Source of the DNA: Chitinophaga sp. S165
Lineage (GTDB): Bacteria > Bacteroidota > Bacteroidia > Chitinophagales > Chitinophagaceae
Reading direction: 5' to 3'
NCBI RefSeq assembly: GCF_003182155.1
Contig: NZ_QGTG01000001.1
Span: forward strand, 726,390 to 790,389
DNA: 64,000 nt
Below are positions 17,127-26,173 of this stretch, piece after piece. Each line of letters starts with the position of its first letter. Position 1 is the stretch's first letter. The notes under the pieces are model-generated. The model was not told the DNA's origin. It saw nothing but the letters and a program-made list of their open reading frames with translations, and did no database searches. Position numbers and translations under genes: made by a program.

Positions 17127-17277
17127 AAAATTGATTTACTGCAGAATATGCTAAGATCATTCCAGTTTTTGTTATATAAACGTTATAACATGTATGTGTT
17201 ATAAATATTCGCTTTTAATCTATGAACTTTGCGTAACTTATCTAATAATCAGCATTTACTCTAATAAAAACCAGCAT

Positions 17278-18624
17278 TTGGATAAATTTGTACGTAAACT
17301 AGCCGACGTATGGGAAGAACTTGTAGGAGATCGTGCTACGTTCTCGCTTGAGAATCGTGCATTTAACTCTGTCAGTGTTGTGACCATGGTGCTGCTGGCC
17401 GTATTGTTGCCATTCAACATGTGGTTGGGTTTAACTGCTATTTGGGTACTGGTAGCCACACTACTGGCGTTACAGGTCCTGTTCTTCTATCTTTCGCGCT
17501 ATAAGCGTGTCTATCACGCCAGTATGCTGGCCTATGTGATTGTCAGTTATATTACCCTGATTGCTACCTTTTACCTCAACTCCGGTAGCCACGGTCCTGC
17601 CCTTCTACTCTTTTTCCTGACCTTTAACCTGCTGATCGCATTCAGCTCCCGTGCTAAACACTGGATCTGGGCCTTGCTGCACCTGCTGCTTCCGGTGATC
17701 CTTCTTACAAAGGAATACTTTGACCCTACCTGGATAACAGATAGTTACAGGAATGGATCTGATCGTTACATTGATATCCTTTCCAGTTATATAGTCACAC
17801 TGACCTGTATTTACCTGATTACCAATTATCTAAGAAAGAACTACGAAAGGGAAAAACAAATTGCGGAAGAGCGCGCCGACAAGATTGATATGCAGAATAT
17901 CAATCTGGAGCAGCTGAACCAGAAAAAAGACAAGCTGTTCTCCATCATTGCGCATGACCTGCAGAGCCCTCTCAATTCTATTATCACGACGCTGCACCTT
18001 ATCGCTGAATATGAGCTGGAGGAAGAAGAAAAAAAGATGCTGGGTGATGAATTGTTGACGTTAACCAAAAACACTTCCAATCTACTGACTAACCTGCTGA
18101 CATGGTCAAAATTGCAGATGGATGGAAAAGGGGTCAGATTGTCATCAGAAAATGTCTATGAGTCAGTTGAACGTGTCTTATCGATACAACGGATGCTGGC
18201 AGATAAAAAATCCGTTGCCATCGTATCCCGTGTCGATCCGGCTATCTTCATCACTGCAGATCATAATATGCTTGAGCTGGTTGTCCGTAACCTCATCAAT
18301 AATGCTATCAAGTTCACTCCTTCCGGCGGGCAGATCGATATCGGTATCCAGTTGAGAGAAAATACCTGTAACCTTCTTGTTGCTGATAACGGGATAGGAA
18401 TTGACCCCAGTCAGCAGGATGAGATATTCTCTCTTAAGACACAATCCACCTTTGGCACGAATAACGAAAAAGGCATAGGCCTGGGACTGGTACTCTGTAA
18501 AGAGCTGCTGGCGCTCCAACAGGGCGAACTCTGGTTTGAGAGCGCTCCCGGTAAGGGAACTACCTTTTACGCCAGTTTCCCGCTCAGCCAGGCCGATAGT
18601 GCTGACAAAAAGTTGTCTGCCTGA
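17278..18624 (+). CDS. Membrane sensor histidine kinase
   Basis: About 448 residues from a TTG at 17278 (LDKFVRKLADVWEELVGD). An in-frame ATG at 17194 would add 28 residues that look like translated AT-rich leader, and a -7-like GAACTTTG at 17224-17231 also favours the later start. Five or six membrane helices (roughly residues 32-185) have short loops and no large extracellular sensor domain. A coiled linker leads to the HisKA box FSIIAHDLQSPLNSI (phospho-histidine ~226) and the HATPase with N box NLINNAIKFT, G1 DNGIGID and G2 GIGLGL. There is no receiver domain, so it is not hybrid. No regulator gene is adjacent; the anchored receiver and sigma-54 regulator 4-7 kb away are possible partners, but this is speculative. 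Confidence 0.88.
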   Translation: MDKFVRKLADVWEELVGDRATFSLENRAFNSVSVVTMVLLAVLLPFNMWLGLTAIWVLVATLLALQVLFFYLSRYKRVYHASMLAYVIVSYITLIATFYLNSGSHGPALLLFFLTFNLLIAFSSRAKHWIWALLHLLLPVILLTKEYFDPTWITDSYRNGSDRYIDILSSYIVTLTCIYLITNYLRKNYEREKQIAEERADKIDMQNINLEQLNQKKDKLFSIIAHDLQSPLNSIITTLHLIAEYELEEEEKKMLGDELLTLTKNTSNLLTNLLTWSKLQMDGKGVRLSSENVYESVERVLSIQRMLADKKSVAIVSRVDPAIFITADHNMLELVVRNLINNAIKFTPSGGQIDIGIQLRENTCNLLVADNGIGIDPSQQDEIFSLKTQSTFGTNNEKGIGLGLVLCKELLALQQGELWFESAPGKGTTFYASFPLSQADSADKKLSA

Positions 18625-18660
18625 GACATCCCTTTAAAATTTCATTTATTCCCCTGCCCC

Positions 18661-18709
18661 ATGCCTTTGCCATGCCTTTGCCATGCCTTTACTATGCCTT
18701 GTCATGCCT
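18661..18709 (+). repeat. 11-bp tandem repeat (ATGCCTTTGCC), degenerating
   Basis: ATGCCTTTGCC occurs twice exactly, then as ATGCCTTTACT, ATGCCTTGTC and ATGCCTGAC, in a 49-bp run just after the kinase stop codon. The decay at one end is typical of slippage-generated DNA. No coding role is visible. Confidence 0.8.
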
Positions 18710-18784
18710 GACAGATAGCAAGCGAAGTACTATAAGCTGACAAATATACTCATAGGGGTAAACTGAACATATTTACCCGATATA

Positions 18785-18847
18785 ACTTTCATATAACGTC
18801 CATTGTCCTCTGATCAGATCGGAGGATAATGAACGTTATATGAAAGT
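18785..18847. repeat. 63-bp near-perfect palindrome between convergent genes
   Basis: Two 31-nt arms (18785-18815 and 18817-18847) share ACTTTCATATAACGT at the ends and differ at only three positions. Two of these remain G-U pairs in the plus-strand RNA. It sits in the 307-bp gap between the kinase and susD. There is no T-run on either side, so it is not a classic terminator. It could stabilise or block transcripts from both sides, or be a small palindromic repeat element. Confidence 0.8.
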
Positions 18848-18852
18848 CGTAT

Positions 18853-18900
18853 CCTGGATGTATCCAGGGTTGTTAACCGGCTTAAGTTCGCTTCAGCGAA
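18853..18900 (-). terminator. Two short hairpins downstream of susD
   Basis: CCTGGAT-GT-ATCCAGG (18853-18868) and TTCGCT-TC-AGCGAA (18887-18900) are perfect inverted repeats with two-base centres, 30-80 bp after the susD stop on the minus strand. No strong T-run follows either. Together with the adjacent palindrome they probably form the end of the susCD transcript. Confidence 0.45.
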
Positions 18901-18931
18901 GATCAGGCGGATGACGAGGGAATATATTACA

Positions 18932-20356
18932 TTATCTGTCCCACCACAGATGATCGGCCAGTGAGCCAACTGCCGGCACATTTTCAGGGTTCCTGCTCGT
19001 TTCTGATGTAGGATACCCGACCCTTCTGATGAAAGTGTTCAGCTGGGCATTTCTGGGCAAGACAAAATCCTTGTATTTATAGTCGAAACGGCGGGCATCC
19101 GTCCAGGTCTCTGGTTGCAGGAAGGTAGCTACATATTTTTCCTTGAAGATCAGGTCTTTAGTGAAAGCAGCGACGCCAACGGCAACGACAGGATTACCGA
19201 GATAGGCCTCTTTATCTGCTGTAGCAACCCCTACCTTATCCATGTTAGCGGCGATACCATCCAGGTATGCCTGGTAAGATCTGGCCTTATCTGAGGCAAA
19301 AGAGGCCTCTGCTTCGATGAATTTCATCTCCGCGAAGGATAACATCAATAAGGGGGCACCTCCCCTGGAATAGGCTCCATTTGGCGATAATGCACATGCT
19401 GAGTTGTCCGTACCCGAACCGGTACGTCCGACACCATTTACCGTACCTCTATAATCGCCGAAACGAGTTGTGTCAGTGATCAGGGGTAAACGGGGATCAA
19501 AAACGCCGAAAGTGGTACCGTCAAGGGCGTCTACGAAGGTGGCGCTTAACCATCCGTCCAGGGTACCGCTGGCGTTATTTTTTGCCACTCCGTTCCAGGA
19601 GCTCAGACTTTCGAAACGGGTCACCTGTGCATCATCGGCATTGCTGGCATAGGCATTTCCCAAAGCCGCCAGCACTGCTGCCGGGTCATAATCCGGCAGT
19701 TTGCTTTTTCTGTTCAGCAGGCGTGCCTTCAGGGCGTACGCCGTTTTGACCCAGGCTTCCTTTCTTGCACCGTGAATAAGGTCGTTGCTGGCGTCCAGGG
19801 TCACCTGCGGATTTTGCAGGTTCATGGCCGCTATTCCCTGGTCTATCAGGGACAGGCAACTATCGTAGATCATCCTTGCAGAATCGTACCCTGGTTTCAG
19901 GTTGATCCCCTCCGACCATGCCTCACGGTAAGGGGCATTTCCGAAAAGATCTGTCAGCATACTCATGTTGAATGCCTCCAGAATATCCGCCACTGCCAGG
20001 TGCTCGTAAGCTTTACGCTCAAGGGCCAGTTTTTTCATCTGGCGGATGTCTGTTACGTTCAGGTAAATGGCTCTCCAGGTAGCGCTCCTGTCCACATTAT
20101 CATAAACATCAGAGCCGCTGCCGGTATTCGGTGAAGCCAGCTGCTGTACATAATAAGAAGTAATATTCCCCGCCGAAAAAACATTAATGGCCGACTGGTA
20201 GGTAGCCCCCGCCAGCAGTCCGTTAATAGGCGGATTTTCTGTCTGATTGGGATTTGTCTGGTTCGCGTCCAGGTACCCTTTCTCACAGGCAGCCAGGGAG
20301 AACAGCAATCCTGCCGCCAAAGCCACTGTATATATTTTGCGATGTGTACGTTTCAT
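18932..20356 (-). CDS. SusD/RagB-family starch-binding-like lipoprotein
   Basis: A 474-residue protein with a lipoprotein signal peptide whose lipobox ends LAAC (C24). It follows the SusD-like type 2 pattern (NQTNPNQTENPPINGLLAG, TPR-like helices with AVADILEAFNMSMLTDLFGNAPY, C-terminal SFAEMKFIEAEA and ETWTDARRF). Family role: surface lipoprotein lid that captures a glycan or peptide ligand and passes it to the SusC barrel. It lies 11 bp after susC in the same direction, a standard susCD operon. No glycoside hydrolase or regulator is attached, so the ligand cannot be predicted. Confidence 0.95.
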   Translation of the reverse strand: MKRTHRKIYTVALAAGLLFSLAACEKGYLDANQTNPNQTENPPINGLLAGATYQSAINVFSAGNITSYYVQQLASPNTGSGSDVYDNVDRSATWRAIYLNVTDIRQMKKLALERKAYEHLAVADILEAFNMSMLTDLFGNAPYREAWSEGINLKPGYDSARMIYDSCLSLIDQGIAAMNLQNPQVTLDASNDLIHGARKEAWVKTAYALKARLLNRKSKLPDYDPAAVLAALGNAYASNADDAQVTRFESLSSWNGVAKNNASGTLDGWLSATFVDALDGTTFGVFDPRLPLITDTTRFGDYRGTVNGVGRTGSGTDNSACALSPNGAYSRGGAPLLMLSFAEMKFIEAEASFASDKARSYQAYLDGIAANMDKVGVATADKEAYLGNPVVAVGVAAFTKDLIFKEKYVATFLQPETWTDARRFDYKYKDFVLPRNAQLNTFIRRVGYPTSETSRNPENVPAVGSLADHLWWDR

Positions 20357-20367
20357 TGATGGCTGTT

Positions 20368-23300
20368 TTAGAATTGAACGTTTAAGCTAAACAGGAAGCT
20401 GCGTGTAGCCGGATAAGTGAATCCGGAGAAAGCATCCGATGCGTTATTACCTGCGGAAGAGGAACTTGTTTCGGGATCGAAGCCGGTATACTTTGTATTC
20501 AACCAGAGATTGTTTCCGGTAAATGAAACGGTTGCTCCACTGATCGTCTTCGAACCACTCAGCCAGTGACCTGGTAGTGTATAAGACAGCGACGCTGAAC
20601 GCAGTCTCACCCAGGAAGCATCTTCCAGGAAGGCCTCACTGTTACCCCTGTAATAGTTCCTGTAAAAACCGGCGCCATAGTCTACTCCGTCAGGGCCAAC
20701 GGCCTGCCCCAGGTAAACGGGCTTCGTATTAGGTGAGCCATCCGCCAGTACACCATTGAAAACGATGGTCTGATCACGGTTCTCCGTCTCTTTAGATTCT
20801 CCGAATGCAGCCAGGAAGTTGGAAAGCTGGTTGAATTTGTAATTGCCCCGGCGGACGTCCAGCAATAGCGACAACGACAATTGTTTGTAACGGAACGTCT
20901 GTGTTGTACTCCCGATCCACTTAGGCAAACTATTGCCCAGGTAACGCTGGTTCGATGCATCATCAAGCACCGGGAAACCATTTGCGCCGATCAGCAGCGG
21001 CAGGTCTTTGCGCAGCGTGATCTTATCATCCACTTCATTGCCATAGTAACGTTTATAGGTCCTTCCGTACAACGCGCCATAAGCCTGTCCCGGTACCAGT
21101 TTGGTTGTTACGCTGGAACTAAGATAGCCGAACTGTGTAGAAATGGCGATCTGTCCCAGTCCTTCGTTCAGCTTTTCAACCCTGTTCCTGTTCGTTGAAA
21201 AGTTTACGCGGAAGTCCCAGCTGAAGTCCTTCGTATGCACCGGCATTGCCGACAATGTGATTTCCAGACCTTTGTTGTTGATCTCACCGGCATTCACATA
21301 TGCCTTATCAAAACCTGTGGTAGGTGAAACATCTACGGGCACCAGCAGGTCCTTACTTTTTTGCTGGTAAACGGTTACTTCCAGTCCAAGTCTGTTTTGC
21401 AGGAATCTCAGTTCAGTACCTGCTTCCAATGTCTGCGTAAATTCAGGACGGAGGGCGGGATTTCCCAGGGTCCTGCTTTGATAGAAAGGCACAGTAGAAC
21501 CGATCTGGAGCCCTGTTTCAAAACCGTTGGTGATGGAGTAAGCATCCCCGTCTTTACCAATCTTCGCATAAGAGAGTTTTGCCTTACCATAATTCCACCA
21601 GTCAGGCAATTTGAACTGGTCACTGAACACGTAGCTAACACTCACGGATGGATAAAAATAACTGCGATTTGCCTTCGACAAAACAGTGGTCAGATCATTC
21701 CTGCCTGTCAGTTCGAGGAACAGGTAATTGTTCAGTCCTAGTGTCAGGTCTGCAAAGTAGCCGTAGTTCCTGTAGTCGAGGATATAAGAATCCGCAGTGA
21801 TGCGTTTTGCATTTCCTAACAGAAAGAGGTCTGGCACCACCAGGGTGTCTCCCATTACACTGCTCCTTCTCACACGCTGATCACGAAGGTCATGACCTAA
21901 TTTCAGATCAATGGAATACTTCTCTTTGAATGTATGAGAGATATTGGCGAGAAAGGTTGATGTCAGACTACGGCTGCGCAGATTATATTCACTAATGAAA
22001 CCGTATTCGTTGTCATCCAGGTTAGGCGCCTCTCCTACCAGCCCCTTTGGTCCCGGCGCCTGATGCGTTCTTCCATCGGTATAGAAATCGTTCCCGATAC
22101 GGTAAGAAAAATTCAGCCATTGCAGCGGTTTGTAGGTAATGAAAGCACTGGCGATAGTACGATTTACGTTATCCCTGAATTTATTGGTAGACAGCGTATA
22201 AATTGGATTGTTAGTACCGGAACTATACGTTTGCTGTGTACCGTCGGGCTTCACATAGTCTTTCATATCCCAGCGGGGCGACCAGTAAATGATCTGCTCT
22301 CCATAGCGGTCTGCATTCACCCTGTTACCACCTGAATTAATATAGTTAAGGGAAGCGCCTGCACTGACCTTGTCGCTGATCTTGAACTGCGCATTGATAC
22401 GGGCGTTATAACTGGTATAATCGCTGAAAGGGATGACGCCATCCTGATCGAAGTATGACATAGATCCCATTAGCTGCGCTCTTTCCGAACCACCGGTCAT
22501 GTTTACCGTATGGCGTGTTTGTGTACCTGTTCTGAAGGCTTGTTTATAATTATCGTACAACTTGTCCGGGTGAGTGTTATCCAGCTTTTTCGCCTCTTCT
22601 ACCGTAGGACCGAATGTCGGCCAGAAGCTGGCAGGGTCATATACGCCCAAATATCCCTGTGAGAATTTAGATTGTATATCCGGTGTTTTATTCACCTTAT
22701 CAAAACCATACATGCCGCTATAACTTACCGTCAGCTTTCCGGATTTGCCGGATTTGGTTGTGATGAGGATAGCACCATTCGCTGCGCGGATACCATACAA
22801 GGCTGTAGCAGCTCCGCCTCTCAACACAGATACACTTTCAATATCGTCAGGATTGATATCACTGGCACGGTTGCTCATCCCTCTCGTTTCTGCGTCACCG
22901 GTAGTATAGGTGCTATTATCTATTTCCACACCATCTACAATAAACAGCGGTTGACTGTTCCTGTCGCTTGCTATGGAATTGATGCCCCTGATAATAATCC
23001 TGGAGCCCTGACCGGGACCTCCGCCGGAGCTGGAGATCTGTACGCCAGCCACCTTGCCCTGCAATGCGTTCACCACATTGGATTGATGGTTTACGTTCAG
23101 GTCTTTGCTTTCAACTTGTTGGATCGTGTAACCCAATGCGCGTTTCTCTTTCTTTACACCAAAGGCCGTCACCACGACCTCGCTCAGATCTTTCTGTGAA
23201 GACTGCATAGTGACATTGAGTGTTTCACCGCTTCCCACGGGCAGCTGCTGCGTTCCATAGCCCACGTAAGAAAAGATCAACGTTGCATTGTCGCCACTTA

Positions 23301-23496
23301 ACGTGATGGCATAATTGCCTGTAGCGCCGGTGTAAACGTGGTTCTGCGTACCTTTTTCCAGTACGGCCACCCGCTCGAGCGCTTGTCCGTTTTCTCCGGC
23401 AACAACTTGTCCACGCACAACCTTCCCCTTTTGGGCGAATGCGGGAGAACAGACAGCCAATAGCATGGCCAATGTCAGCCCTGTAAAAAATTTCAT
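20368..23496 (-). CDS. SusC/RagA-family TonB-dependent outer-membrane transporter
   Basis: A 1042-residue protein. After a signal peptide (ends SPAFAQ) comes a CarboxypepD_reg-like domain (~25-105, KVVRGQVVAGENGQALERVA). Next is the plug (~115-235) with the SusC signatures VVTAFGVKKEKRALGYTIQQV and IRAANGAILITTKSGKSGK. A 22-strand barrel ends in a terminal phenylalanine (FLFSLNVQF). The barrel imports the ligand captured by SusD using TonB energy. There is no FecR-interaction (STN) domain at the N-terminus, so it does not itself signal to an anti-sigma factor such as the one at the left edge. Length is normal for the family. Confidence 0.96.
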   Translation of the reverse strand: MKFFTGLTLAMLLAVCSPAFAQKGKVVRGQVVAGENGQALERVAVLEKGTQNHVYTGATGNYAITLSGDNATLIFSYVGYGTQQLPVGSGETLNVTMQSSQKDLSEVVVTAFGVKKEKRALGYTIQQVESKDLNVNHQSNVVNALQGKVAGVQISSSGGGPGQGSRIIIRGINSIASDRNSQPLFIVDGVEIDNSTYTTGDAETRGMSNRASDINPDDIESVSVLRGGAATALYGIRAANGAILITTKSGKSGKLTVSYSGMYGFDKVNKTPDIQSKFSQGYLGVYDPASFWPTFGPTVEEAKKLDNTHPDKLYDNYKQAFRTGTQTRHTVNMTGGSERAQLMGSMSYFDQDGVIPFSDYTSYNARINAQFKISDKVSAGASLNYINSGGNRVNADRYGEQIIYWSPRWDMKDYVKPDGTQQTYSSGTNNPIYTLSTNKFRDNVNRTIASAFITYKPLQWLNFSYRIGNDFYTDGRTHQAPGPKGLVGEAPNLDDNEYGFISEYNLRSRSLTSTFLANISHTFKEKYSIDLKLGHDLRDQRVRRSSVMGDTLVVPDLFLLGNAKRITADSYILDYRNYGYFADLTLGLNNYLFLELTGRNDLTTVLSKANRSYFYPSVSVSYVFSDQFKLPDWWNYGKAKLSYAKIGKDGDAYSITNGFETGLQIGSTVPFYQSRTLGNPALRPEFTQTLEAGTELRFLQNRLGLEVTVYQQKSKDLLVPVDVSPTTGFDKAYVNAGEINNKGLEITLSAMPVHTKDFSWDFRVNFSTNRNRVEKLNEGLGQIAISTQFGYLSSSVTTKLVPGQAYGALYGRTYKRYYGNEVDDKITLRKDLPLLIGANGFPVLDDASNQRYLGNSLPKWIGSTTQTFRYKQLSLSLLLDVRRGNYKFNQLSNFLAAFGESKETENRDQTIVFNGVLADGSPNTKPVYLGQAVGPDGVDYGAGFYRNYYRGNSEAFLEDASWVRLRSASLSYTLPGHWLSGSKTISGATVSFTGNNLWLNTKYTGFDPETSSSSAGNNASDAFSGFTYPATRSFLFSLNVQF

Positions 23497-23831
23497 AAGC
23501 TGTTAAGTTTAAAATAAGTGATGTGAAAAAGCATGAGAAATCCTGGCTGTCCCTTTTGTACAGCATGGTTTTGTCCAATAGATACTATAAATAGCTTCCT
23601 TTAATTCTTACGAACTTAGGGTGTTATCGACATAAGCAATTTGCCTTATTAGATTTTGATTTTTTCCTGGTTAAAACAAGCAGTTTTATATTCCTAGTGT
23701 GACAAAATATAAAATCAATAGTTCTTTTGCAAGATTTCCACATATGATTTTAATTATAATCTGACCATCGGTAAATGCGCGCACAAGAGTGGAAACAGGA
23801 CACAAACATCTCCGGGATTTCAAGGAACGGG
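23497..23831. other. AT-rich leader region upstream of susC
   Basis: No gene is visible between susC and the upstream OmpA-type gene, which reads in the same direction. The stretch is AT-rich. Its only notable element is a minus-strand promoter candidate near 23703-23732, which would give susC a leader of about 200 nt. I see no strong hairpin or riboswitch-like fold. Confidence 0.45.
23703..23732 (-). promoter_or_regulatory. Candidate susC promoter
   Basis: On the minus strand TTG (23732-23730) is followed after 18 nt by TATATTTTG (23711-23703). This is close to the Bacteroidota TTG...TAnnTTTG arrangement, but the -7 element has one extra base. Confidence 0.35.
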
Positions 23832-25328
23832 TCAATCAGGACTATAAAAAATAATGATCTCTACACGGCGGTTCTTTCTCCTTCCTTCGGCAGACAGGTT
23901 ATTGGCAATCGGCTGACTTTCGCCGGCACCGTTGATCTGCCGGATGTCGTTTCCCAAACCGTGTTCCTGCATGTAATGTGCTACTGCGTTTGCACGTTTG
24001 ATTGACAATGTATTGTTGTAGGCAGTAGTACCGGCATTGTCCGTATGCCCGCTTACCTGCAATTGTATACTCCCGTCACGGGGTATTTTCTTCATCAGGC
24101 TGTCCAACGAACTATAAAATGCCGTATTCAGTTCGCTGCTGTTGAATTTAAACAGAATATCCGGAATAATAAGCGTATCGGGACGATGGGCCAGCGGTTG
24201 TGGACGAAGGGTATCTTTTGCTACCGGAGGACGGCAAATGATCATTTCCACGCGGTTATTGTCGCCGGCCGCATTCCCTGCAGTATCATACCGGGGATAC
24301 TTCTTTCCAACACCCTGCACATCAAAATCCTCAAAGCTATAACCTTCGTTATACACGAGATAGTTGGCTACTGCTTTAGCTCTATCGGCCGAGATGATCT
24401 TATTGAATTCATCTGAAGCAGTTTGCCATGCATGGCCTACCAGGAGGATACGGGTACGTTTATCGCTCCGGTAATTCTTCAAAGCTTCATCGATCTGTTG
24501 TTTATAGCGGACATTCAAACTGTTCCTGTCCGCCGTAAAGAGATCATCTTTCAGAATGATGGTATCACAGCCGGAGGGGCCGTTCAGATGATGGATAAGG
24601 CTACCCGGAGGCATATATCTTTCAGGTATTGTGTGCCGGTGGCGCTCAGCGTAAAGGTTATGAAGGGCACTGTCTTGTCCCGCGCAAGACTGCTGACCAT
24701 CTACGGGGGTCACACTGATACTGTCGATCAGCAGTTGGGCATTCTTGTAACCTCCGCCACCTTTCTGTTGGGGAGGCCTGAAATTGCCCACCAGCAAATG
24801 CGTGGCAGCGTTTGTTGCAACATAGGTCTTTTCAAGTATGTACCAGGGCTGATTAAGGCGGAATAATTTCTTCTGAACGTCATTTTCAACCAGTTCTACA
24901 CTGGCGGGAGATGTAAGGCAGACAGCGCTTTCTGTAAAAAGGAATGCGGTATCGAAACGGATACCGGCACGGAGGGGGTAATTGTCTGTGTTCATGTAGA
25001 TCCTGATCCTATAGGTGCGGCCTTTTTCCAGGGGGCATGACAAACGTGTCTGTATATACACCCTCGTATCGGGGTTGTCACGACCTTCCTGTAGCAAGGT
25101 AACATAGTGTTGTCCCTGAAGGGCGGCGCCATTACACAGATATTTCATCCGGGCAGCCTCGGGGGCTACAGAGAGCCAGGCAGACGGGGCACAGGGGGCT
25201 GTATATTCCGTACAGATATTTACATCTTCGAAAGAGGCATTTAGCACCAGGTTTTGGGCTATCAAAAGTGTTGTACAGCAACAGCTGATCAGTATCATTA
25301 CGATACTTTTTCTAACATAGGCCAGCAT
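23832..25328 (-). CDS. Outer-membrane-associated protein with two OmpA-like domains
   Basis: A 498-residue protein with a signal sequence (to about LLIAQ). The first ~210 residues form a Cys-containing beta-rich domain like carbohydrate-binding or PEP-CTERM-type jelly rolls seen before OmpA domains (NLVLNASFEDVNICTEY). Two OmpA-like domains follow. The first (~255-375) is degenerate: the usual GHTD motif reads GHAW, so the peptidoglycan-contacting Asp is lost, although DRAKAVANYL and NRVEM remain. The second (~385-498) is canonical (VSGHTDNAGTTAYN, SIKRANAVAHYM, NRRVEI). Peptidoglycan anchoring by the second domain is likely. It stands upstream of susC in the same direction but 335 bp away, so it is probably a separate unit. 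Confidence 0.88.
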   Translation of the reverse strand: MLAYVRKSIVMILISCCCTTLLIAQNLVLNASFEDVNICTEYTAPCAPSAWLSVAPEAARMKYLCNGAALQGQHYVTLLQEGRDNPDTRVYIQTRLSCPLEKGRTYRIRIYMNTDNYPLRAGIRFDTAFLFTESAVCLTSPASVELVENDVQKKLFRLNQPWYILEKTYVATNAATHLLVGNFRPPQQKGGGGYKNAQLLIDSISVTPVDGQQSCAGQDSALHNLYAERHRHTIPERYMPPGSLIHHLNGPSGCDTIILKDDLFTADRNSLNVRYKQQIDEALKNYRSDKRTRILLVGHAWQTASDEFNKIISADRAKAVANYLVYNEGYSFEDFDVQGVGKKYPRYDTAGNAAGDNNRVEMIICRPPVAKDTLRPQPLAHRPDTLIIPDILFKFNSSELNTAFYSSLDSLMKKIPRDGSIQLQVSGHTDNAGTTAYNNTLSIKRANAVAHYMQEHGLGNDIRQINGAGESQPIANNLSAEGRRKNRRVEIIIFYSPD

Positions 25329-25383
25329 GCACGTGGAATTATTATATCTTAGTCCATCGAAAACCTACTCAAAATTACTATTT

Positions 25384-25746
25384 ATGTTGCTCTTAATTAA
25401 ATTTCTCATTGGCTTTTGTGCCCTTGAGCACCTCTATATCCTATGGCTGGAGATGTTTGCCTGGACAACACGGGCTCCCAGGGTCTTTAAGCAACTACCG
25501 GCACACCTCTTTGAACCAACTAAAACACTGGCTGCCAATCAGGGGCTTTACAATGGCTTCCTGGCAGCAGGGCTGATCTGGTCATTCTTTATTGATGATT
25601 ATGAATGGTCATTGAAAGTCGCCGCTTTCTTCCTCATCTGCATTGCGGTAGCAGGCATTTACGGTGCATTGACGGCAGGTAAGCGCATTTTCTTCGTACA
25701 GGCATTACCTGCATTGATCGCGTTGGGGCTGATGCTGTTTATTTAG
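25384..25746 (+). CDS. DUF1304 small membrane protein
   Basis: From ATG 25384 (MLLLIKFLIGFCALEHLYILWLEMFAW) the protein is 120 residues, the usual family length; an in-frame start at 25327 would overlap the divergent gene. There are four predicted membrane helices and the DUF1304 hallmarks EHLYILWLEMFAWTT and ANQGLYNGFLAAGLIW. The family is widespread, of unknown function, sometimes linked to multidrug-transport regulons. It is divergent from the double-OmpA gene. Confidence 0.9.
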   Translation: MLLLIKFLIGFCALEHLYILWLEMFAWTTRAPRVFKQLPAHLFEPTKTLAANQGLYNGFLAAGLIWSFFIDDYEWSLKVAAFFLICIAVAGIYGALTAGKRIFFVQALPALIALGLMLFI

Positions 25747-25884
25747 ATACTTTGCTGCACTTTATTGAATAAGCAACATAGTGATGATATGCCGGTCTGC
25801 ATTAGAAACGCATTCCGGAAAAGGTAAGCTATTAATTATCATCATTACCCTGCAATGGATAGGAGCTGTGACGCAGCCAGGAGA

Positions 25885-26088
25885 TCATCTGCAAACACCG
25901 CAGGCGCCACCATTTTTGGCGCAATGCTTACAGTAGCGGCAATTTTTGCAGGCTTTGCAATACTTACTGCCCGTACAGGTGGCCGCAGCCGCAGCTGGTT
26001 TCTTATTCAAAAATGCATATCCGCCAATACCGATAGAAAGGAAAAAAAGACATATAAAGAGGGATAAAAAGTATTCTTTTTTGCTCAT
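25885..26088 (-). CDS. Cys-rich mini membrane protein
   Basis: From ATG 26088 the product is 67 residues: one membrane helix (EYFLSLFICLFFLSIGIGGYAF, residues ~5-26), a KKPAAAAA linker and a C-terminal tail with eight cysteines. The tail reads C-x5-C-x2-C-x2-C-x2-C-x2-C-x6-C-x2-C (YCKACKNCRYCKHC, then GGACGVCR). The regular CxxC ladder suggests metal or Fe-S binding on one side of the membrane; the metal is unknown. A longer in-frame start at 26181 would read through the preceding terminator hairpin and is less likely. It is smaller than usual annotation cut-offs and easily missed. I do not recognise a named family. Confidence 0.7.
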   Translation of the reverse strand: MSKKEYFLSLFICLFFLSIGIGGYAFLNKKPAAAAATCTGSKYCKACKNCRYCKHCAKNGGACGVCR

Positions 26089-26111
26089 ATAATGGGGTTC
26101 TAAAGCTGTAA

Positions 26112-26165
26112 AAGAAGTGATTATTAACGTAATGACAGTTAATGCCATGTTAATCATCACTTCTT
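26112..26165 (-). terminator. 17-bp hairpin between the SDR and Cys-rich genes
   Basis: Arms 26112-26128 and 26149-26165 (AAGAAGTGAT.ATTAAC type) pair over 17 bp with one mismatch around a 20-nt loop. The plus strand continues with a T-run, and the minus strand with TTTTAC. It starts 9 bp past the SDR stop. It ends only 24 bp before the Cys-rich start, so it is either the SDR terminator or a regulated leader of the small gene. Confidence 0.8.
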
Positions 26166-26173
26166 TTTTTCCA

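Noticed and set aside
17194..17277. ATG start for the histidine kinase at 17194
   Set aside because: The added 28 residues look like translated AT-rich leader and overlap a -7-like element. The TTG at 17278 is preferred but not proven.
20682..23199. Several frames on both strands inside susC
   Set aside because: They are alternate-frame shadows of a complete SusC with plug and barrel motifs.
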